A DNA stretch of 64,000 nucleotides from Channallabes apus. Taxonomy: Eukaryota; Chordata; Actinopteri; Siluriformes; Clariidae. The notes beneath the pieces are model-generated. The model ran no database searches and was not told the DNA's origin. It saw nothing but the letters and a program-made list of their open reading frames with translations. This document shows positions 59,196 through 64,000 of the stretch, one piece after another; positions within the stretch are counted from its first letter, which is position 1; every line of letters begins with the position of its first letter. Location: assembly GCA_030522415.1 (NCBI GenBank), contig CM060107.1, positions 53,839,104 through 53,903,103 of the forward strand. The letters are read 5' to 3'. The translations under genes and the position numbers were made by a program.

Positions 59196-62100
59196 GTACC
59201 CCCGCTCTCAGGACCGGCCTCCTGAAGGAGGCGAGGGCGCCCCCGACGTCTTACCGGAGGGAGTCGGGACTCGCGGCCTGGTTGTGCTGGCCGTCGAGCG
59301 GGGCGGCCCGGAGGTCGGGGAGCAGGGCGATCCGGCCTCTCCTGATGGAAAGTAGTGATGAGTTCCGGCGTCAGGATGTCTTTGGCCGGGACCCAGCTCC
59401 TTTCCTCCGGACCGTAGCCCTCCCACTCCACCAGATATTGGAGTGACCCTCCTCTCCTCCGTTAGTCGAATAGCCGGGTTACCTTGAACGCCGGGGTACC
59501 CTCGATCTCCACGGCACCAGGGAGCGACGGTTCTGCTGTGCCCTCGTCTAGGGGTCCCCGAACCACCGGCCTTAGAAGGGAAACATGAAAGACAGGGTTA
59601 ATGTGCATATGTGTAGGAAGTTTGAGTTTGTATGAGACTGTATTGATTTGTGCGAGTATGGGAAAGGGACCGATGAACTTGGGGGACAGTTTGCGACAGG
59701 GGAGGTTGAGTTTAAGGTCACGTGTCGAGAGCCATACCCGATCGCCTACCTGGAGCGGAGGACCTTCCTTCCTACGTCTATCGGCAAACTTCTTGAAACG
59801 AGAGACTGCTCTGGAAATCTGCACATGTGCATCTTCCCATACTCTCTCCTCTCTTCGAAACCACTGATCCACCATGGGGACTTCGGTGGGAGTGGCGTCC
59901 CAGGGACAGAGCGGAGGTTGATACCCGAGGATACATTGGAACGGCGTCAGGCCGGTAGCGGAGTGGATGAGCGAGTTCTGGGCGTACTCAGCCCAAAGTA
60001 GCCAGTCGGCCCAGTCATGCTGTCGGCTACTACAATATGTTCGAAGATATCTCCCAAGTTCCTGAACAGTCCGCTCTGCCTGCCCATTAGACTCGGGGTG
60101 GTAGCCCGACGTTAGGCTAACGGTGGTCCCCAACTTCTGGAAGAACGCTTTCCAGACCCTGGCGATAAATTGAGGACCACGATCGGAAGGAATATTTTTG
60201 GGGATGCCGTAGTAACGGAACACATGTTCAAAGAGGGCCTCGGCCACCTGAATGGCTGGCGGAAGCGAACCAAATGGGATGAAGTGACACCCCTTCGAGA
60301 ACCGATCGACCACGACCAGAACCGTAGTGTACCCTTTCGACACTGGCAAATCCGTGACGAAGTCGACAGCGATGTGTGACCACGGTCTGTTCGGTGTCGG
60401 TAGGGGCGTTAATTTCCCAACGGGGAGGCTACGTGGTGTTTTAGTTGTAGTACAAACGGCGCAAGATGAAACCACTGTCTTTACGGTCGCTTTCATTCTC
60501 GGCCACCAGTATTTCTGCGTGAGTGCGCCGAGCGTACGTGCCACACCTGGGTGTCCTGAGGACAGATTTGTGTGAGCCTGTATTGTGATTTGTTCTCGTA
60601 GCGACTCCGGCACATAGACCCGATCTTGGGGACACCCGGGAGGCACCCGATTTTCACGTCCCCACCGGGTTATCTCCTCGTCGAGGTCCCACGTGACCGG
60701 AGCGACCACAAGTGGTGCTGGTAGAATGGGCTCTGGATTTTCGGTGGGTGTGGGCGTTGGATAGTACCGCGACAACGCATCCGCCTTTAGATTTTTGGAA
60801 CCGGGGCGATATGTGTGGTGAAAATGAAAGCGAGTAAAGAACAGCACCCAACGGGCTTGTCGCGTGTTTAATCTTTTGGCCTGTTGGATGTACTCGAGAT
60901 TACGGTGATCGGTCAGTACCACGAAGGGGTGTTTAGCTCCCTCCAGCCAATGTCTCCACTCCTCTAACGCCGCCTTGACTGCGAGCAGTTCTCGATTACC
61001 GATATCATAGTTTTGTTCGGCAGGTGTCAGTTTTCGAGAGAAAAATGCGCAGGGATGGAGTTTCTCGGGTTGACCGTGACGTTGGGACAGCACCGCCCCG
61101 AGCCCCACCTCTGATGCGTCAACTTCAACTATAAATGGCTTCTCGGGGTCTGGAAGCCGTAAGACAGGCGCTGTGGTGAACGCCGCCTTCAGTTTTCGGA
61201 AAGCACCCTCTGCCTCGGCAGTGAGTGCTTTCAATTTGGTTGGTTTCCCCTTGAGGAGTGAGGTGAGGGGCGCTGCCACCGAACTAAAGTTCCGAATGAA
61301 CCGTCGATAAAAGTTGGTGAACCTGAGGAAACTCTGTAGCGCCTTTACTGACCTAGGTACCGGCCATTGTGTTACCGCCTCCTCCTTGGTTTTCTCCATC
61401 TCGACCCCCAGTGGCCCTATGCGATAGCCGAGGAATGCCACCTCCCGTTGATGGAATTCGCATTTCTCTGCCTTCGCATAGAGCCCGTGTGCACGCAGGC
61501 GACGAAGGACGGCGGTTACATGACTGACATGCTCAGAATACGACCTTGAGTATATTAGAATATCATCTAAATATACTATCACACAACGGTTAAACATATC
61601 CCGGAACACGTCATTCATAAACCCCTGAAACACCGCAGGCGCGTTTACCAGCCCATACGACATGACATTCTATTGGTAATGCCCCGATGAGGTGCTAAAC
61701 GCGGTCTTCCACTCGTCCCCTTCACGCACACGAACGAGGTTATAAGCGCTGCGGAGGTCGAGCTTAGTGAATATGGAGGCCCCTCGGAGTTGGTCGATAG
61801 CGGCTGGCACCAGTGGCAGCGGGTGCTTGTACTTTATTGTGACGGCGTTAAGCCCCCTATAATCAATACAGGGTCTTAAGCCCCCGCCTTTTTTCTCTAT
61901 AAAAAAGAACCCTGCCGAAGCAGGAGACGTGGACCTGCTAATGAGCCCCTGCCTGAGAGCCTCCTCTACGTACTCCTCCATCGCTCTGGTTTCCTCCAGA
62001 GACAGTAGATAAACATGCGAGTAAGGCGGTGCTTTCCCAGGCACGAGCTCAATAGCACAATCCCACGGACAGTGGGGAGGAAGTCTCGCAGCTGCCCTAA

Positions 62101-62542
62101 CGCTAAATACATCTTGAAATGACGCGTACTCGGGAGGCACACTGTGGGACACTTTATCACTCGGGCTTTCAATGGTGGTAACTTGGACCGCTAACGTGGG
62201 CGGTTTGCATGTTTTAGTGCATCGTTTTGACCATGATCGGATGCGTGCCTGAGCCCAATCAAAATTGGGATTGTGGAAACTGAGCCAGGGGAGACCCAGC
62301 ACGACGGAATGGTCCACCTGAGGAAGCACGAAGAAATTTATCTCCTCAGAATGGCCGGGGAAAGTTAACCGTAGTGGTACTGATATGCCTGTAAGTGGCG
62401 ATTGACTAAGTGTGTGCCCATCCAGAGCTTTAACTGATATCGGGGATGGAAGCTTCGACACGGGAGCTTGCAGCGTGGAAAGGAGAGAGGTAGAGATAAA
62501 GTTGCCAGCCGATCCGGAATCTATTAAAGGAGAGACAGACAT
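59138..62542 (-). pseudogene. gypsy 2 pol (protease, RT, RNase H, integrase, chromodomain), two stops
   Basis: Read right to left: protease PLIDSGSAGNF near 62520; RT fingers GGGLRPCIDYRGLN and TKLDLRSAYNLV. A TAG follows at ~61670, then the palm with YLDDILIYS, and RNase H ([25 protein letters not shown]). Integrase zinc finger ([16 protein letters not shown]...CAVCTTTK) and DDE core ([30 protein letters not shown]). Then KVTRLFD, a TAA at ~59462, and in the same frame the chromodomain end [17 protein letters not shown]. Apart from these two stop codons the frame is open for over 1100 codons. Confidence 0.9.
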
Positions 62543-62549
62543 AGAATGA

Positions 62550-63399
62550 TTACGAAACGAAATACGTGCAGGTATACAGAAGGGTGCGTGTGTGCGTGGG
62601 GGGGTGCGAGGCGTTACTTTTAGCAGTGGGCAGTCCTTTTACGAGGTGTCTGTCGCCTCCACAGTACAAGCACAGCCCAGCTGTCATCCTGCGAGATCTC
62701 TCTGACGCCGATAGGCGTGACGTGGCGATATCCATCGGCTCGGCGGTCCAGGTGCCGTCGCGCTAGGGGGTAGGCTGCTGAGGGAGGCTGGGGCGGCGGC
62801 GTGGTGCTGCGCGTGGAGCGGTGCGGGGCGGAGGTCGGCGCTGCTGTCCGCGTAGATGCTGGTCCAGTTTGATAGCTAGGGTTATAGTGTCCTCTAACGA
62901 GAGTTCAGTGTCTCGGCACGCGAGCTCAAGCTGGATATCCGCGTTTAATCCGTCTCGAAAGCGAGCCAGCAGGCTCTTCTCACACCACCCGCTTTCCGCC
63001 GCCAGCACCTGAAAGCGCACCGCATAGTCAGCAACCGTGGCATTTCCTTGACTCACCCTCAGCAGCTGTTGTTCTCCTGATCTGCCCTGGTCTGGGTGGT
63101 CGAACACAGCGCGGAGGGCTTCGACGAACCGCCGATACCAGGTGGTCGCTACACCTCCGTACCGCTGTCGCCCAGTCCATCGCTCTTCCCGTCAGATGCT
63201 GTGTGACAAAACTCACTTTTTGGGAGTCATTCATGTTCGGGAAATCCTCGAGATAAAGTTCACAAGCCAGTAGAAATTTTCGGCACCCCTCGGGGTTACC
63301 TCCATACCTTTCAGGTGGCGCTGGGCGAGCCGCCGGAAGGAGCTTCGATGTCGCGAGCTGTGACACGCTGCCTTCCCAGAAATACACTGTAGCAAACAC
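62550..63399 (-). pseudogene. gypsy 2 gag, frame broken
   Basis: Capsid start PERYGGNPEGCRKFLLACELYL in 63028-63399, frameshift near 63130, then QGNATVADYAVRFQVLAAESGW in 62763-63107 to a stop. The nucleocapsid zinc knuckle lies in 62550-62735 as CLYCGGDRHLVKGLP, where the last Cys of the CCHC is replaced. The knuckle therefore looks incomplete. Confidence 0.8.
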
Positions 63400-63762
63400 T
63401 CGAGATAATGGCGCTCACGCTGCACGTATCAGCATAGTCTTTAATCCAAGATACCTGTTGTGACAGGTCTTACCCCGACCCTGCAGACTCTGCGCAGCCC
63501 TGAGGAGGAGACACGCACACACAGAGAGGTGAGGAGACACAAAGAAACATAACGTGAAGGACAACAGTGCACGGACACACGCGTCCGGATCTGACTGGCA
63601 TTTATAGTGACACACGAGGGAGTGACACAGGTGCACATCATTGCTTTGATGAGGGGAAGACATACCACTTTGACACACTAGGGGGGGGGGGGTCAAGGTG
63701 CGGCTCAGTAGTCCGGAGACCCAGATTGTATTTCCCCGGACCGTGGTGGCACAGATGTGACA
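63371..63762 (-). repeat. 5' LTR of gypsy 2
   Basis: 392 bp, longer than the 3' LTR mainly through a longer G-run ('ctagggggggggggg') and a small GAGG insertion. Confidence 0.85.
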
Positions 63763-64000
63763 AATATTTTTCAAATTTGTTTTTGTTGGGAAATTTAGTG
63801 CCAGTAATCTGGAGAAAGTCCTTGTGCAGTTTTGCAGAATATGTAGCAGTTATTTAATAGTCGATATTTTATGATAAACAAATGGTTTTATTATGAATGA
63901 ATATGTTTGTGTTTGCTGTTAATGCTGTGAGGGTAAACGACATGTGAGGTTTAATGCTGATAAACACTACAGTCTTATAGGACATTCAGGAAGAATAGTT
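63763..64000. other. Right-hand flank, unassigned
   Basis: AT-rich host sequence with no domain or repeat recognised. Confidence 0.4.

Larger units (their letters stand above)
58812..63762 (-). mobile_element. Ty3/gypsy chromodomain retrotransposon 2, nearly intact
   Basis: Shared end segments 58812-59195 and 63371-63762 (LTRs) enclose gag and pol on the minus strand. The 3' LTR start TGTCACATC follows a 'agcgggggtac' purine tract. About 5 kb, full length for sushi/Barthez-type chromoviruses. The flanks ('ctttt' left, 'aatat' right) do not match, so no target duplication is visible. Confidence 0.9.

Overview
This is teleost nuclear DNA. It carries a cluster of intron-containing finTRIM-type genes (RING, B-boxes, coiled coil, PRY/SPRY) on the minus strand, buried in fish-type transposable elements: L2, Rex1/CR1-like LINEs, DIRS, chromodomain Ty3/gypsy, Tc1, piggyBac and tRNA-type SINEs. 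The repeat mix would suit an ostariophysan such as a catfish or cyprinoid, but the species cannot be fixed from sequence alone. Nothing bacterial is present.

Region 1 (1-21.3 kb) is a tandem finTRIM array. FinTRIM-A (1-414) is cut by the window edge and has a frameshift after its RING. FinTRIM-B (3029-10576) and finTRIM-C (13043-21241) each assemble into six exons in one open frame (565 and 564 codons with consistent splice phases). Their third introns carry a DIRS retroelement (B), and a DIRS end, a solo LTR and a retroviral env remnant (C). The DIRS end sits at the same site in B and C, so that insertion predates the duplication.

Region 2 (22.0-33.2 kb) is dominated by a structure with ~1.7 kb inverted arms (22735-24429 and 29609-31283). 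The arms contain tRNA-like Pol III boxes. Between them are a DDE (Tc1/mariner-like) transposase end on the plus strand and a divergently read coiled-coil ORF on the minus strand. A nearly full-length Rex1-like LINE has landed inside the transposase exon. A second, decayed LINE copy follows.

Region 3 (33.9-42.3 kb) holds a deleted chromodomain gypsy element with matching LTRs and a 5-bp target duplication, L2 and CR1-like fragments, a SINE, a palindromic MITE-like repeat and a nearly complete Tc1 transposon.

Region 4 (42.86-56.0 kb) is a nested insertion. A plus-strand finTRIM PRY/SPRY exon is split by a 12.4 kb non-coding LTR element (TSD GGCAC). That element's left LTR was hit by an L2 and by a second Rex1-like LINE, and its interior by a piggyBac element. 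The 3' side of the exon is cut off by another DIRS end.

Region 5 (56-64 kb) holds an L2 3' end with a SINE inside it, a Tc1-type end, and a nearly intact chromodomain gypsy element (58812-63762, minus strand) with frame breaks.

The only plausible functional host genes are finTRIM-B and -C, predicted E3 ubiquitin ligases of fish innate immunity.
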